Positions 26,231 through 39,729 of a stretch of 64,000 bases of DNA are shown piece by piece. Positions within the stretch are counted from its first letter, which is position 1, and each line of letters opens with the position of its first letter. The DNA comes from Epiperipatus broadwayi (Eukaryota; Onychophora; Udeonychophora; Euonychophora; Peripatidae), in contig JAQFVV010000232.1 of NCBI GenBank assembly GCA_028023455.1, positions 310,001 through 374,000 of the forward strand, given 5' to 3'. The notes below the pieces were generated by a model. That model made no database searches. It was given only the letters and a program-made list of their open reading frames with translations, and had not been told where the DNA came from. A program made the translations under genes and the position numbers.

Positions 26231-26389
26231 AAAGAACCAAACACATAAAAATGTATGGGTACTGAACTGGGTTCAGACCCATATGACTATATAAGCTAAT
26301 GGGCTTGGATTGAAAACATTAAGGTTTTCAGTTTAAGACTCAGTTTTGTAGTTAAATGGAGATAAAAGGTAGTTGTTGGAGGGTTGCAT

Positions 26390-26600
26390 TAAATCCTAAG
26401 ATCTAGGAGCAGTGCTCTCAGACCCAAGGCTTCTCAACGATGAAGGCCACAAGCCAGAAAGTAGTCTGGGGATATTGGATGAATAGGCACTAAATGGGGA
26501 TTTTATGCACAAGCCTTCTGGCATCCATTGATTACTCTAGCTTGCTATGAGTGGCAATATATATAGTGAGTTATGCCTGTTTTAATAGTAATAAAGCATG
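26390..26600 (+). mobile_element. Partial second copy of element J
   Basis: Repeats the right arm: GGCCACAAGCCAGAAA near 26445, GGGGATTTTATGCACAAGCC near 26496 and GGCAATATATATAGTGAG near 26560. The hammerhead-like core is degenerate (AACGATGAAGG ... GAAAG). Confidence 0.75.
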
Positions 26601-26695
26601 TTATAATAAGTTATCCACACACATCCTTTCATTTAAACTTTACTCCTTTATAGCTAGTAGAAATTATTAATAGTTTTTTAAATGTTTTATTAAAA

Positions 26696-26965
26696 AGTTC
26701 AGCATAAATTTTCCAGAATAATAGTAAAATTCACATATTCCAATTATTTTTTTAACATTAGAGATTAAAATTAGGCAAATTAAGTTTGAAATATAGACAC
26801 ATTTCAATTGTTAATTTAATATTATAAAAAAGTTCAGCATAAATTTTCCAGAATAATAGTAAAATTCACACATTCCAATTATTTTTTTAACATTAGAGAT
26901 TAAAATTAGGCAAATTAAGTTTGAAATATAGACACATTTTAATTGTTAATTTAATATTAGAGATT
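26696..26965 (+). repeat. 135-bp tandem duplication
   Basis: Two nearly identical units (26696-26830 and 26831-26965), starting AGTTCAGCATAAATTTTCC. A shorter, diverged third piece follows to about 27005. The near identity suggests a recent local duplication. Confidence 0.85.
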
Positions 26966-28140
26966 AAATTTAGGCAAAGCAAATTTATAATATAGACACA
27001 CATATGCATCCCAAAAGGTGATTTTAAATCTAAATTAGTCAGTTGGAAGTAGATAAAATACACCTTGTTTCCAAAGTTGTGTACATCTGCATTTCGATTT
27101 TTACCTTTGCAAGAAGAATTTCTTAGCTATTTTCATCCAGAACATTAACAGAAGTTTTCTCTTTTAAGTTTGAATTATGGAAGAATCAATTTGTAGAGAA
27201 AAAAGATCTTGGTGGAGAGAGAATTGTTGTAATAAGATAAACCAACTTTGTACCCCCCTTTATATCAGATTATTACTTAACCACTGGTTTCTTCCACCAA
27301 ACCAAGGTCATTCAAAAGTTCAACTTTAAAAACAAAGGTTACTCCTGCTATTGTACTGAGATAATTAGTTACTAATATGCAAGAACTTTTTCTCTTTTGA
27401 AAAGAAAGAGGAAAAAATCATTTTGTCTTAAAAAAATTATTAATTAAACTGAAACAATAATGAAATATTCTGCATTTCTAAGTAACTGACAAAACAAAAT
27501 AATTATTTTAGCAAATAAAACGATAGTGTATTTGTCCATTTGACAATCAACTTTTCCATTGATCCATTAATTCATTTAAAATGTGTTTAAGCTGGTTATC
27601 TAAGATATTGATTATGAAATTAAATGTTTTACTATAAAACAAGATATTTGGTAGTTTACTGAAGTACATGAATGAAAAATGAAGTTGAAAGATGGCACAG
27701 GGATACATGCACATCCTTATGCTGTACTATAGGTACTAAACTAGTCTAATAAAAATGGAAACTTGTATGACCATGTGTCAAATATTCTGTACTAATTACA
27801 TTATGGACTGAAGTATTAAAGAGCAAATATACCAGAAAATCACCAAAACAAATATCAACACTGTCTTATAGACAAATAAGACAAACTTGGATCACTTTAA
27901 ACTATACAGTAACAATTTCTGTGACAAGCCACCCCCTTTTCTGTCATTAAATATTCACTAAAGAAAAATATTAAATATCTCAAAAACTTCCAAATAATAT
28001 CTGCAAGTAAACAGAGCTTTAGATTACTAATGAAAATTTTTTTTAAAATTTCAGGGTATTTCTTTTTTTTTAGTTAGATGCAACCAGCTGTTATTGATAC
28101 AGTGGTATTGAATTACAATTGGTTTCTTGTGGCTATTCAG
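26966..28140. other. Unannotated AT-rich DNA
   Basis: Apart from the trailing piece of the 135-bp duplication, nothing recognised. Confidence 0.45.
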
Positions 28141-29430
28141 AAGGTCACAATATATATACTTAATAATCATAGAATTGGATTTATTTTCTGCAAACTTTAT
28201 ACTTTAATTCAAAATAAAATATTTCAAGGTTTTACTTTCATCAGTATTTCATTCAGTTCAGCCAAATGATAGATTTATCATCTTCAAAAGTAATAAATAT
28301 TATAGTGAAACAGAATATAATAACCAAAGTAATCAATAGATATATTAAACACATTAAGATACACAATCTCTTTCATTGTTCTTTAGTAAAGATAGTAATA
28401 TCAAAAAAACGTATAACTGAAACTGTCAAACTGTATAGTATTTTTCTTTATATTTGACAGAAAATATTTCTGGAAACTGAGCCAAATTATCCCAAAGTTT
28501 TTATTCTTTTTGCAAAATAATTACAATTCAAAATATACATTAACTTCCTATATTTTGACTTATATAAAATTTAAAAAAACACCATATGACTTTCATTTAA
28601 ATACATCTTAGTGAAAAAAATCTTACTTATTATGACTATTCACGATTGCTTTGATTTAACCCAGTACATACATTACTATACATATCTGAATATGTCATAG
28701 CTATTTTATCAGTATGATTACAAAACAATCTATTAATCAAAAAGGTCAGTAATATAGTCATATACATTTCAACAATATTTGAATAACAATTTTAGCTTAT
28801 ACATATTATTAAAAATAACCAGAAAATTACATTTATATCATTAAAGATTGATGTAATTAATATTAATAAAGTAAGTTGTGCCTGTATTCAATAATTACTT
28901 TTTATAGATTTCATTGAATTCAGAATTTACTTAGGATAGTTTCATACAATAGGCATGAAATAAAAGTAACACAGAAATTTTCAATATGATCTCAATTTTA
29001 ATTATTTTCACAGAATTTCAATTGCTTATCTTTACATTGGAAGTAGATAGTAAATAAAATAAAAAATCAGATTTTGCAAAATATATAATGTTTTCCTAGT
29101 TGACGTGTGACAAAAATTTGTCAAGAAAAACAAAACCACCAAAAATATTAAGACATTTGTATAAAATCTGAATAAAATATCTTCATCTTTCTGAATGGAA
29201 TTGCATCAGAGATAAAAATTATTCTTATTATCATAAAATAGCACGTGCATTTTGCAAAATAAAATTAATTTGCTCAACTATATGGACAAATAACATCTCT
29301 GATACTATTTTGGACATTTTCATACAATTTTTGGTTTTTTTTAATAGTGTTTTATTTGATTAAAAGATAGAACTATCGTCTGTGACACAACACTGAACAT
29401 GATTATGTTTACAGTAATGTAAAAAATGTT
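28141..29430. repeat. Long interspersed repeat H, copy 1
   Basis: Aligns by eye with 34560-35847 and, in pieces, with 61461-61980 and 63276-63455. Examples are TTTGATTTAACCCAGTACAT near 28651, CAATAATTACTTTTTATAG near 28890 and TTGCATCAGAGATAAAAATT near 29201. There is no coding potential and no TIR or LTR ends were defined, so its class is unknown. Confidence 0.8.
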
Positions 29431-29888
29431 ATGTATAAATTCTGTTCAAGTCTATTATCATGAGTAATGGTTGTTTTGCATAATAGTTTACCACATACTA
29501 TTCTCATCTAAGATTATGGTGAAGCTGCTGTCAATTTGTATTTAAATATTTTTAAACTGTTATAGGAAATTTTATTTTATTAAAAAAATTTATTAGACTT
29601 ATAAAAAGAAATGCAGACACATGTGTATGTAAAAAACGTCAGAAAGTTGGCTGAGAAAAGATAATTGGTAATGTTCAAAAACATAACAGATTCTAGAGAA
29701 TTCTGGTAAAAAATGAAATAGAAATTTAAGCTACTTAAAATTCCTTAGCATTAAATTTTAATAAAATTTATAAAGCAGGTTAATTATAGGGCAGAGGTGA
29801 CTTTATTAAAACTAATTGATAAAAAGTAGAATTGTCTGGGTATTATAAATTTAAAGAATGATGTTTACAATGTTTGGTCTTGTGCTAA
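29431..29888. other. Unannotated AT-rich DNA
   Basis: Possible continuation of repeat H that the other copies lack. No other feature. Confidence 0.4.
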
Positions 29889-29901
29889 AAATTTGGTACT
29901 T

Positions 29902-30023
29902 TTTTTCCTCATGTGTCATAGCATCAGCCAGGAAGCGAATCCACTAACCTCGGACAACTGCTTGTAAAGCTGTTGTTGCTGACCTCTCGCCCACCAATGC
30001 TTGACTAAAAATTTTTAATTTGT
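29902..30023 (-). mobile_element. tRNA-derived SINE, copy 2
   Basis: Minus-strand copy with A box TGGGCGAGAGGTC and B box GGATTCGCTTC and an A-rich 3' tail. A 13-bp duplication AAATTTGGTACTT flanks it (29889-29901 and 30024-30036). It is more diverged than the other two copies. Confidence 0.75.
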
Positions 30024-30036
30024 AAATTTGGTACTT

Positions 30037-31277
30037 GATGCTTAATTATTAAAGAAATGCATGTACACAAAAGATTCAGAATTTGGGGAAATTTTACTAA
30101 AAGATAAGATTAAATTTAATCAAGCTAATAAAAATTATTATCAGCAATAAATATTTTTTAATTAAAAATAATCCATATGCCTTTTATTGAAAAATAGTAT
30201 GAATACCAAGGTGAGAGTAAAAACAAGATCTCTTTGATGAAAATTCTTTAAACTTATTAACAAGATCTCTCTCCAATGTGATTTTTTAAAAAATGCATTA
30301 TTTGGCTGTTAAAAGTCACATATTATGCTAACCTGTGAGAAGCTTTCCCTCTTCAGCATCCCAGTGGTGTGGAGTTTGGAATCATGATGGAATTGATGAA
30401 CTGCAGGCCATCTGATGTTGGCTCACCAGTGTACTTGTCCCAATGTTGCCGATATATATAAAGTTAGCCTGTTGACCTGCATACCCTCATCCAAGAAATA
30501 AGCTGACTAGTCAATTATCCCACTCTGTCATATGCTAATCCAAATAACTAGCTTGTCTCCAGAATTAAGTATTCATATGTGAAAACAGTGTCATTCAGGA
30601 TCAAATGATAGTGAATTACATGATGCAAGTTATATACATCATCATACCTATCCACTGCATTTCATATCTTACCATGTTTTTAAAATCCTTCACAAAGGTA
30701 ATCACAGACATATTGAACTCCTACCATGAGATCTCTGCACTCCTACACTGGTACATTTGATGTTCTCATTTACTTTTACTATTTAATTTGTTTGTTTTGT
30801 AATTTTCTTTAATATTGTGTCTTACTTTAATATCATACATGTACATTAAACTAACCTGTTATTATTAAGTATCATTGAATATATGCTATATGGGATCATA
30901 CTTAAGTTATATATATGTGCTACATTTAATATTCAAACAATCAGGAGTTAAATGGTTGTTTTGTAAAAAAGATTTGTTTCTTAAATTTGTAGAATCATCT
31001 TGCTAAAAAAGCTATTTCTTCAAAGGTGTTTACTCCCTCTTTTTCACCTAGATCAAAGATTTTGGTTTTTTTCTAAAATGTAATCAGTCATTTTTTCAAT
31101 TGAAACTTTACTCTTGCAATTACTGAGATTAAAACCAGGTTTTTTTTACCAAATATTAAAATAAGTTGAATTTGTTTTAAACATGTTAAAAATAAGGTTC
31201 ATTTATATTTTTTGAAGGGAGAAATATATATATATATCATTTAATTTATGGTAACCTCCTAATTATAACATTATTAT
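30037..31277. other. Unannotated AT-rich DNA
   Basis: No repeat family, gene or RNA identified. It ends at the TTAT target site of solo LTR F. Confidence 0.45.
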
Positions 31278-33337
31278 TGTAACCAGATGCCCATAGTGTG
31301 CAACCTATGTTATCAGTTGTAACTATTTCCTGATGAGCATATTGCAGGATGGAAACAAAGATTGGCATTATCCGATATCTATCTTACTACTCTACAATAT
31401 TTCCTGCTCTTCAGAGGATGTAGCATTTAAGAGACTGGAAACTAGAAAATTTGTTTGTTTGGTTTCCCAAATGGCACTACTAGGGTTCCAGCTTACCACA
31501 ATCTTACTTACTTATTCAGATCTGGTTATGATGAACATAGCTCAGGAGGGATGAGATTCTTGTGAACGAATGCAATAAATGATGAGTGATGTGAAATGAA
31601 ACTAATTAGACAGATTAGGTTTAGATAACAATGATTTATTTATTTGACAAAAGTTATTGACAGTTCATCTTTGGATTGCCAGTTCATATATGCGCATATG
31701 GTTCTAGGTCAGTTTGATTTACATTTAATCATTCTTTTCATAATCATCAATGATTGGTGCAATAAGTCCAACTATAAGTTCTGTACAAAATATTCATCCT
31801 CGATTGTGGTATCTGGATGTAAATCTTGGTCATTCATCTGGGATCCAGATATGTGGATATACATTCAAGTCATTCATCTTCGATCCAGATATGTGGATAT
31901 AATTTCAAGTCATTCATCTTTGATCCAGGTATATGGATATAAATTCATCAACTTTGATCCAGGTATGTGGATATAAATTCAAGTCATTTATCTTTGATCC
32001 AAGTGTCATTTTTATATTAAAATATTAATTCTTTAATTCAGATTTGTAGATTTAAATCATTTATTTACTTAATTCATCTTTAAAGCAAGTGTATGGATGA
32101 AGGTTCATGTCATTCCTTTATATTAACAGATTAATTCTCTAATTCAGATTTGAGTTACTCATTTGTTTAATTCATCTGTGATACAGATGTATATTTGACG
32201 TAGAAACACATTCATTCAATTTAATTTTTACATAGAAGCATTTTTAATCTGTGTATTATAGACATATCTAATACCTGATCATATTTGAAGTAGAAACATA
32301 GTGAATTTAATTTTTCTATCCAAGCATTACAAATCCTGTATTCACGTATATATAAATACATCTTTGATTTAACTCACATATTATTGTATTTTTCAATTAC
32401 TTTTAAATCAATATTCTTAAGTTCTTAAATCAGTATAATTATTATTTTTTAAAACATTATTTTCTTAGGTTTTATTTGATAAACAATCATTTGAATAATT
32501 GTATTTTATTTTATACATTAACTATTTCAACAAATACGTTTTCAAAATATACTTAAATATTATAAATGTATCTAAATTTTTCTTACCTCGATATTTAAAT
32601 CTTTATATCAAGAAGTAGCTGACTTGAGCCAATGATACACTGAATTGCTGCTGCTGTTAATTGGGCATGTTTTCTGATTTTCCTGGGCTTTTCACATGTT
32701 TGGAGAATGATGAACTGATTTCACTCACTCATACTGGAGGTTTCCAAATTAATAATGCGCTTTTCCATTATTCAGTTATTCAATAACTAAAAAAAGATTT
32801 CTTCTGGGTTTCCCAACTTGGTCATTTTAGAATTCCAAAAAGTAACAAATGGCATAACAATGACTACAATTTCAACAGGTCTCCCTACTAATAACTGATT
32901 TACTGTAACTAACTTACCCAACTGTAACTCTCACTGCAACTGACTTATCTAATAAGCTGCTCCTTTTATTTCTTCTGCTTCCAACATTTTTTTCATCTAC
33001 TAACATGTTTTTAAAAACCAACTGATTAAACGCCCAGGCAAAGCGTTTTTACATTTAAATCTGAAAATATATAGCTCTAAAAAAAATTGTATCTGCTTTA
33101 TTTTAAATTGAAGATTTATCAATTAATAATAGATTTATTAATTAACTGCTTCTTTTATATTTTCTTTATTTTACCTTTTTTTTGGCTTTTATAACTCAGT
33201 TGGAAAAGTGACTTTAATTCACTGTCACATGCTACTTTATAGTAAGAACCATGTCAGTTTTATTTTTAATTTAAACTGCTTTAGCTGGGGAGAGAAAGAA
33301 ATCTTGAAAATATATGTGAAACAATGTGTCTGTTTCA
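31278..33337 (-). mobile_element. Solo LTR (F), 2.06 kb
   Basis: Plus-strand start TGTAACCAGATG and end TCTGTTTCA. A perfect 4-bp duplication TTAT flanks it (31274-31277 and 33338-33341). Its first 300 bp match the LTR starts at 39265 and 43944 (TATTTCCTGATGAGCATATTG, TTTGGTTTCCCAAATGGCAC), so it belongs to the same family as the element at 39265-50132. It carries an internal 39-40 bp tandem array (31829-32010). No second LTR or internal region, hence solo. Confidence 0.85.
31829..32010 (+). repeat. 39-40 bp tandem array in solo LTR F
   Basis: Four to five units built on TCATTCATCTTTGATCCAG followed by TATGTGGATATAAATTCAAG. The short frame read through it (31644-31976) shows repeated peptide blocks but is only the array translated. 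Confidence 0.85.
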
Positions 33338-33716
33338 TTATATATCCAACATCTCTAAAAATACCACATAGATATTATATTTCTTAATGTATGTGAGTAC
33401 AATCTTTAGGCTAGATCTTCAATTAAGCAGGGATTATTAATCTTTATTAATTTTAAGTAATTAGATTGTAAAATAATATGACTACTTGTTCAAACTTAAA
33501 ATGTGGCTAATCATGTTTTTCTTTTTAGTAATCATCATAATTTCCAGGCTTTAATAATTAAGTCATTTATTCCTTGTTCTTTTTATATTTAAATTGTGTT
33601 GCTAGGCTATTTATCTATTTTGATTAATTCACATATTTGTGCTGCAAGCAGATCATCATCCCTCTTTTATTGGAAATGGACTGGCCAAATATTCTCTAGA
33701 TGATGTGACATCAAGG

Positions 33717-35847
33717 CAGACATATTCATATCTACATACTGAGATATTTGCTGTAGTCCTTAATATTATTATTGCAGACAAATTTCCTGCTTGATAGTAA
33801 TAAATTTGTTACTGGTTATATGAAATGTTCATTCCTGCTTCATATGATTTCCTTAGCCAATGAAATTTCTGAATATGGCCTCACAAAGACTGGTGTACCC
33901 CATCTGTTTCATCATCATAAACTCATTGTTTTTGTAACTTAGCACTGCATTTAGTTTTTAATCTATTTTTTAAAGCCTGATATTGGAAACATCTAATGAG
34001 TCATAATTCTATGTCCATTGTGGTCATCTATTAATGATTGCAGTTTTAATATAATAAATAAATACCCCTAACTTCACTATGCTTAATTAATTAATAGTTA
34101 GATTATAATAGAATGTTCACTCTGGAGATTAAGACATACAAAGCCTATAGTCTTTCTATTGGATGTAAGTAGTGATAATGAGAATATTTAATCATTTTTT
34201 AATCAGTGAGTAATGCAATGCAATCATAGATTTAAATCTAGTCATATGAACTTTATTCTATCTTGTTTTTTTTGTTATGGTACTAACAAATTTATATACA
34301 CATAGCTTCTCACATATGTCTTGTTTGACACAATTAGCATTTTTTAGATTTATGTGTCTCTTCTTTCTCCCTGATCTCAGAGGAATATAAGAAACAGAAC
34401 ATATATCCTAGCATCAGATGAAGAAATCATATGGAAATTGTCTGGGGGAATAGGTAATGGTGTTCAACTGTGTACTGTCTGTGGTAATGTTTATATTGAG
34501 GTTACATACAGACACGGAGTTAGGAATCATTGCTCAGTTTCTAAGAGTACTTCTGTTCACTTACACATATGTGGATGTTATATATTTAATAATCATAGAA
34601 CTAGAAATATTTTCTACAAATTTTATATTTTAATTCAAAATACGTTATTTCAAGACCTACAATATTTTTCACACTCATGTCATGTGGTTCATCCAAATGA
34701 CAAATTTATCATCTATCCTTTTCAAGAGTAATAAATATTATAGTGAACAGGAATAGAATATAATAAACCAAAATAATCAAAAGATCTATTAAACACATGA
34801 AAATACACAATATCTTACAGTCATTCCATGGAAAAAATAATATCAAGAAAGTCTTGCATATCTAAAAATGTTGAATTGTACTACAGCATTTTTCTTTATT
34901 CTGATAGAAAGTATTGTTGGAAAATGAGCCAAATTACCCCCAAACAAAATAATTATGATTCAAAATATACATTAACATCCTTTATTTAGACATATAAATT
35001 TTTTTAAAAGATCAATATTTATTTTATTTAAGAAATGATATTTTAAATAATCTTAGTGAAAAAAATCATACATATTATGGTTATTCATAACTGCTTTGAT
35101 TCAACCCAGTACATAAATTGCTATATCAATCTGAATATTTCATAACAATTTCATCAATATGATTACAAAAACAGTGTATGTAGTTTTCAACAATATTTGA
35201 ATAATGATTTTAGTTTATAGAAATGATTAAAAATAAGAACAAAATTACATCTATGTCATTAAAGATTGATGTACTTAATATTGAACAAGTAAGTTATGCC
35301 CTTATTCAATAATTACTTTTTATAGATTTCATTCCACTCAACATATACTTGTGATAGATTTACACAATAGGCATGAAATAAAAGTAATATCTATAAATTT
35401 GTAACATAATCTCAGTTGTAACTATTTTCACAGAAATCCAATTGCATATCTTTACATTGGAAGTAGATAGTAAATAAAAAAAAAGTCCGATTTTTTCAAA
35501 ATGTTTAACTTTTTCATAGGTGACAGTGACAAAAATTTATCAAGAAAAACAAGCCAGTCAAAAATATTAAGTCATTTATAGAAAACCTGAAATAAAATAT
35601 CTTCACTTTTCTGGATGGAATTGCATCAGAGATAAAAATTATATGTAAATATTATGGAATAGCATATTCATTTTGCAAAATAAAATTAATTTGGTCAACT
35701 ATATGGACAAATAACAAATTTGATACTATTTTGAAGATTTTCCATACAAATTTTCTTTTGACTAATGTATTATTTGATAGTATTATCATCTATGTCACAA
35801 CAAGGAATATCATCATGTGTACAGTAATGTAAAAATTTTATGAATAC
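33717..35847. repeat. Long interspersed repeat H, copy 2
   Basis: The longest uninterrupted copy. Its left half matches 59003-59866 (ATTGCAGACAAATTTC, GTCTTTCTATTGGATGTAAG) and its right half matches copy 1. It ends at the insertion point of LTR C (35848). No open frame of significance. Confidence 0.8.
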
Positions 35848-36288
35848 TGTAACGATCGAAAACATCTGTCCATCAAACAAGACTTAAAATCTGAGCAAAA
35901 ATACCTTGAATCCAGTTATACCCAAGATACACAGGTCAGGAGCAATCACGGATTCTAACCTATTTGCCCATTCCCCAAATCTATAACACTATGAACATCT
36001 CCAGTGATAAAGATAAAATTAATTCACTCCAGTTATGAGGACACAGAAAAGCATGATATTTTATTGATGGTGATGATGAACCTGCTCATGTATGTGAAAC
36101 CTCAAGTGACCCAATATGAGAGATATTAATTATAGACTATTATATTTAGTTTCCAATAAAATACTAATATGATAATCAAACAATGAATTCGAACACTTGG
36201 ATAAAATGACTAATAAATATATTTAATGACTATATAAAAGATTCTAAACATACATTATTTATAAAGTTCATGCTAAAAAAGTTTCTTT

Positions 36289-36388
36289 GGTTTTGCATTG
36301 GTGGCCGAGAGGTCAGCGCGACTGTCTTGCACTTGCAGGCAGTTGCCCAGGTTGCGGGCTTGCATCCCGGCCGATGCTATGACACTTA
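36289..36388 (+). mobile_element. tRNA-derived SINE, copy 3
   Basis: 100 bp. A box TGGCCGAGAGGTC, B box GGGCTTGCATCC, and ends GCATTGG and CCGATGC that pair as an acceptor stem. The 14-bp duplication AAAAAAGTTTCTTT flanks it (36275-36288 and 36389-36402). It is inserted in LTR C and is the best preserved of the three copies. Confidence 0.85.
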
Positions 36389-38425
36389 AAAAAAGTTTCT
36401 TTATGTTCATATTGGTGATCATTATGGGATGTCACACTAATATATATACATAGAGGGTGGTTTGTTTATATGCCAATGTTTAATTAAAAGTTTACATAAT
36501 GGGTAGAAGAAAAGAAACATTACTTTAATTGATATACGATTAATTAATGATCTTCACAATATAAATTTACATCGAGAGACACTTTGGTGTTTGAATAAAT
36601 TAATACCATATATACATAAGCAAGATGTGATCGGTGCCACTTTGATCACACAAGAAATCTACATATATATATATATATATAACAGTGATAACAAATAAAT
36701 TGGTCTCTGTCATCCATTGCATTTATTAAATACCGAACAACAAAGTTATAAAACAATGATTTTGAATACGCAAATATTTTCATATTCAATATAATAAATG
36801 TTATATATTAATTCTTGAAATAAGGAGAATCCATTTACACATGTGGGAGTGACTCATCTAAGGGAAATAGCGTAATACAAGCTTTTTATGACATTCCAAA
36901 TATAAATACAATAATAAATAACCAAAAATGGTTTCATAGCATATGGCTTACAGATTAGTTTTAGGTGTAATTCTAAAATACTGTCATAAATGGAGCAAGC
37001 AAGAAGCAGCAAAATATAAGATTCGGTCCATTTTGCTGAATAGACACTTCATCATTTATGTGAGAGAAAAAGTATGCTCACTCTTCTGGTGGTGGTATAC
37101 CTGGAGAGAAAAAAGGTACGGAGATGTGTTGGGCCGGCTGTCCCAGGGTTATTCCATGTAAAGCTTCTGCTACTCTTTCCAAAGGTGTCCTAGGGCACTT
37201 ACAAAAGTATATAAATGAAAATGGTGGATTCGGAGTTCCCGATGATCCTTAAAATATGATAAAGCAAATAAATAATGATGACAGCTGACCTAAACTGGAA
37301 ACGCTAAGAAACTACAATACATCTTTAATGATGTCAAAATGATTAATGGCGTAAATATAAAGGTTGAATCGGGTATAATGACATGACTTGTATACTAAAC
37401 CAAATTAAATAATTCAAATATAAAACTATGTGAATGTCTTAATAGCACATGACTACATTTCCCTTCATTAAATGGGTCCCATATGCATTTGGAATCAATA
37501 ACCATTAATTAACACTATCACACACAAGGCACTACACATAAATGATTATTGTATTTAAGAAGAGTTCAGGTCATTATTATTTAAAATATCTTAACTGAAA
37601 TTTACGTAATAGCATTTTTAAATAGCATTATATTTAGATTCGATAAAAATACATATGGCAGTATTATAATAATAATCTGTCTGGAAACAGAAATGACATT
37701 ATTTAATTAGTTCCCAACCCAGTGAGCAAGAGCATTAAAACAAATAATTTGAAGTAATTAAAATATCCCTGAAGCACTTGGGATTTAAAAGACTAATCTA
37801 AAATATAGGCTTGCAGCATTGAGTTGACAAGGCATATAAATTACATATTTAATAAAACAGCAAATAATTATAATAGTAAAATTCTACCACACTAAAATAA
37901 AATATAGGATTTAAAGCTTGAATTAGAAGTGGGCATGTACATGTAGATTTGATAGGATTATAGAGTCATAAGAATATAATTGCAATTACATGGCTAGCAT
38001 TTAAAAGATAACGAATTTAATACAAGTGAATTGTACAGTCATTGAGTTAAACAGAACTTAGTAATTATAAAAAAATTAATTGAATCTGTAAGGTGGAAGA
38101 AAAACATCACCTTCCTTTGTAATAACATGCCAAGTTGAAAGATCCATTTTTCTGTAAACAATTTATACTGGAGTACGGGCGATCCTTCGTTCATGAGAAA
38201 TAGGTAGCATTCTATTTCAAATTATTTCAAAAGCATTATAAGGCAGTCCATTTTGTTAGTAACTAAAGCATGGCATTATAGCATAGAGATGATCCTGGAA
38301 AGATCAGAGAAAGCAGATGAAGTCCTTCTACTTGTTGGTCATACTATTCAAATTTAAACTAGCATGGATTCAGTTTAACAACCCAATTTAAATTTTAATT
38401 ACTTTGATTTCTGATGTCAAAGTAA

Positions 38426-38437
38426 GCCCTATTTATA
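38426..38437 (-). promoter_or_regulatory. TATA box of LTR C
   Basis: Minus strand TATAAATAGGGC, as in the related LTRs. Confidence 0.5.
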
Positions 38438-39729
38438 CTCAACTGAAATTTTCTAGAAATGCTTTCAAGAAAATCACCCAAGGCAATGTGGATACGAACT
38501 TGCCTTGTGTAATCTTAATCAAAAATAAAAATATTTTACTTTTGTGCAATATTAGATGCAATAGATTGATAAATCCTTGAAGCTATTGTTCTGAATCTAT
38601 TTCTAATTTAGAAATAGATCTGCATGACTTAATTGTTTTGAAATATTGAAACAAATTTATTTCAATAATGATTTCTCTAAATTAGTTAATTGATTTTGCA
38701 CTTGTTTTTAAATTTACTATCTGAAGGCAACTTGGAAACTTTCAAAATAAGGTAACCAAAAATATAAGATATTAAATAATATATTAAAAAATATTTACAT
38801 TACATATATATATATATAATAGCTGCATATATGTAACACACATACATGTCTGTACATGTTATAACAATTATTTGGGAAATTTTACTATAATTTAAATTAT
38901 ATAAAAATATTTATAATAGCTTGATTAAATGGTTGTTTAGGATCGGATAAAGTTATGTGGAGTTGTGTGGTTGCTCTATATGATCTAGGCATGTAAACAA
39001 ATTGATTTGAACCCCATTCAATGAGATGTTAAGTGATGGCACATGAAGCATGAATCTGAATCACAGATTCACTGCTCTTATTCCCCTAGTTTGAGAACAA
39101 AAAAATAAAACATTTTACTTCAAAATGTGAGGCCACAACAGAATAACTAGGTTTGTCAATTCTGTTGAAATATCAGTTCTGACATTTCAGCCCAAACACA
39201 ATTACACACTAAAAAATGCAGGTAATCATTAGGATAGTATACATTTAATAATATAGATATATATTGTAACCAGACAACTCTCAACCCCTCCTCTTGGTTG
39301 TTTATAATTTCCTGATCGTATTGCAGGAACTATCACTTGGCATTCCCCAATACAGATATCACCCCACCTACAATATTTCCTGCTCATCAGAGGATGTTGC
39401 ACCATAGAGACTGGAAGCATCTAGAAATTTGTGTTTGGTTTCCCAAATGATGCCACTAAAGTTCTCTCTCACTACAACCTCACCATCAACTTGGTATGCT
39501 GAACATAGCTCAGGAGGCATGAGATTCTTGAGAGTAGGATGCAATGATTAGTGATGCAAAATGGAACTGAACTAAAATTAATTTTTAATAACAATTTTAT
39601 TAACAATAGTTATTGATAAGTCCTTCCAATAGAATTCCTTCTTTGTATCAAATGAAAGCTCATTTCAGTTCATCTTGTTTGAAAAAATCAAAAACCTTTT
39701 TTTTATCAAGTATACATATAGATAGGTTT

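Larger units (their letters stand above)
35848..39020 (-). mobile_element. Long LTR (C), about 3.1 kb, with nested SINE
   Basis: Starts TGTAACGATCGAAAACATC. Its first 250 bp match 56113-56360 (CAAGATACACAGGTCAGGAG and CCCATTCCCCAAATCTATAA). Weaker similarity continues (GGGCCGGCTGTCCCAGGGTT near 37130 versus the equivalent near 57180). A minus-strand TATA box lies at 38426-38437. The far boundary near 39020 (CCCCATTCA) is inferred from the spacing in LTR B and lacks a matching target duplication. It interrupts repeat H. Confidence 0.55.

Noticed and set aside
31644-31976. 110-codon frame as a repeat protein gene
   Set aside because: It is a translation of the 39-40 bp tandem array within solo LTR F.
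2290-36388. Genuine tRNA genes at the SINE loci
   Set aside because: Each has a poly-A/T-type tail, its own target duplication and diverged arms, so retroposed SINE copies explain them better.
35848-39265. Exact right end and target duplication for LTR C
   Set aside because: ATAC precedes its start, but no matching ATAC follows a CA end in the expected interval, so the right end is left approximate.
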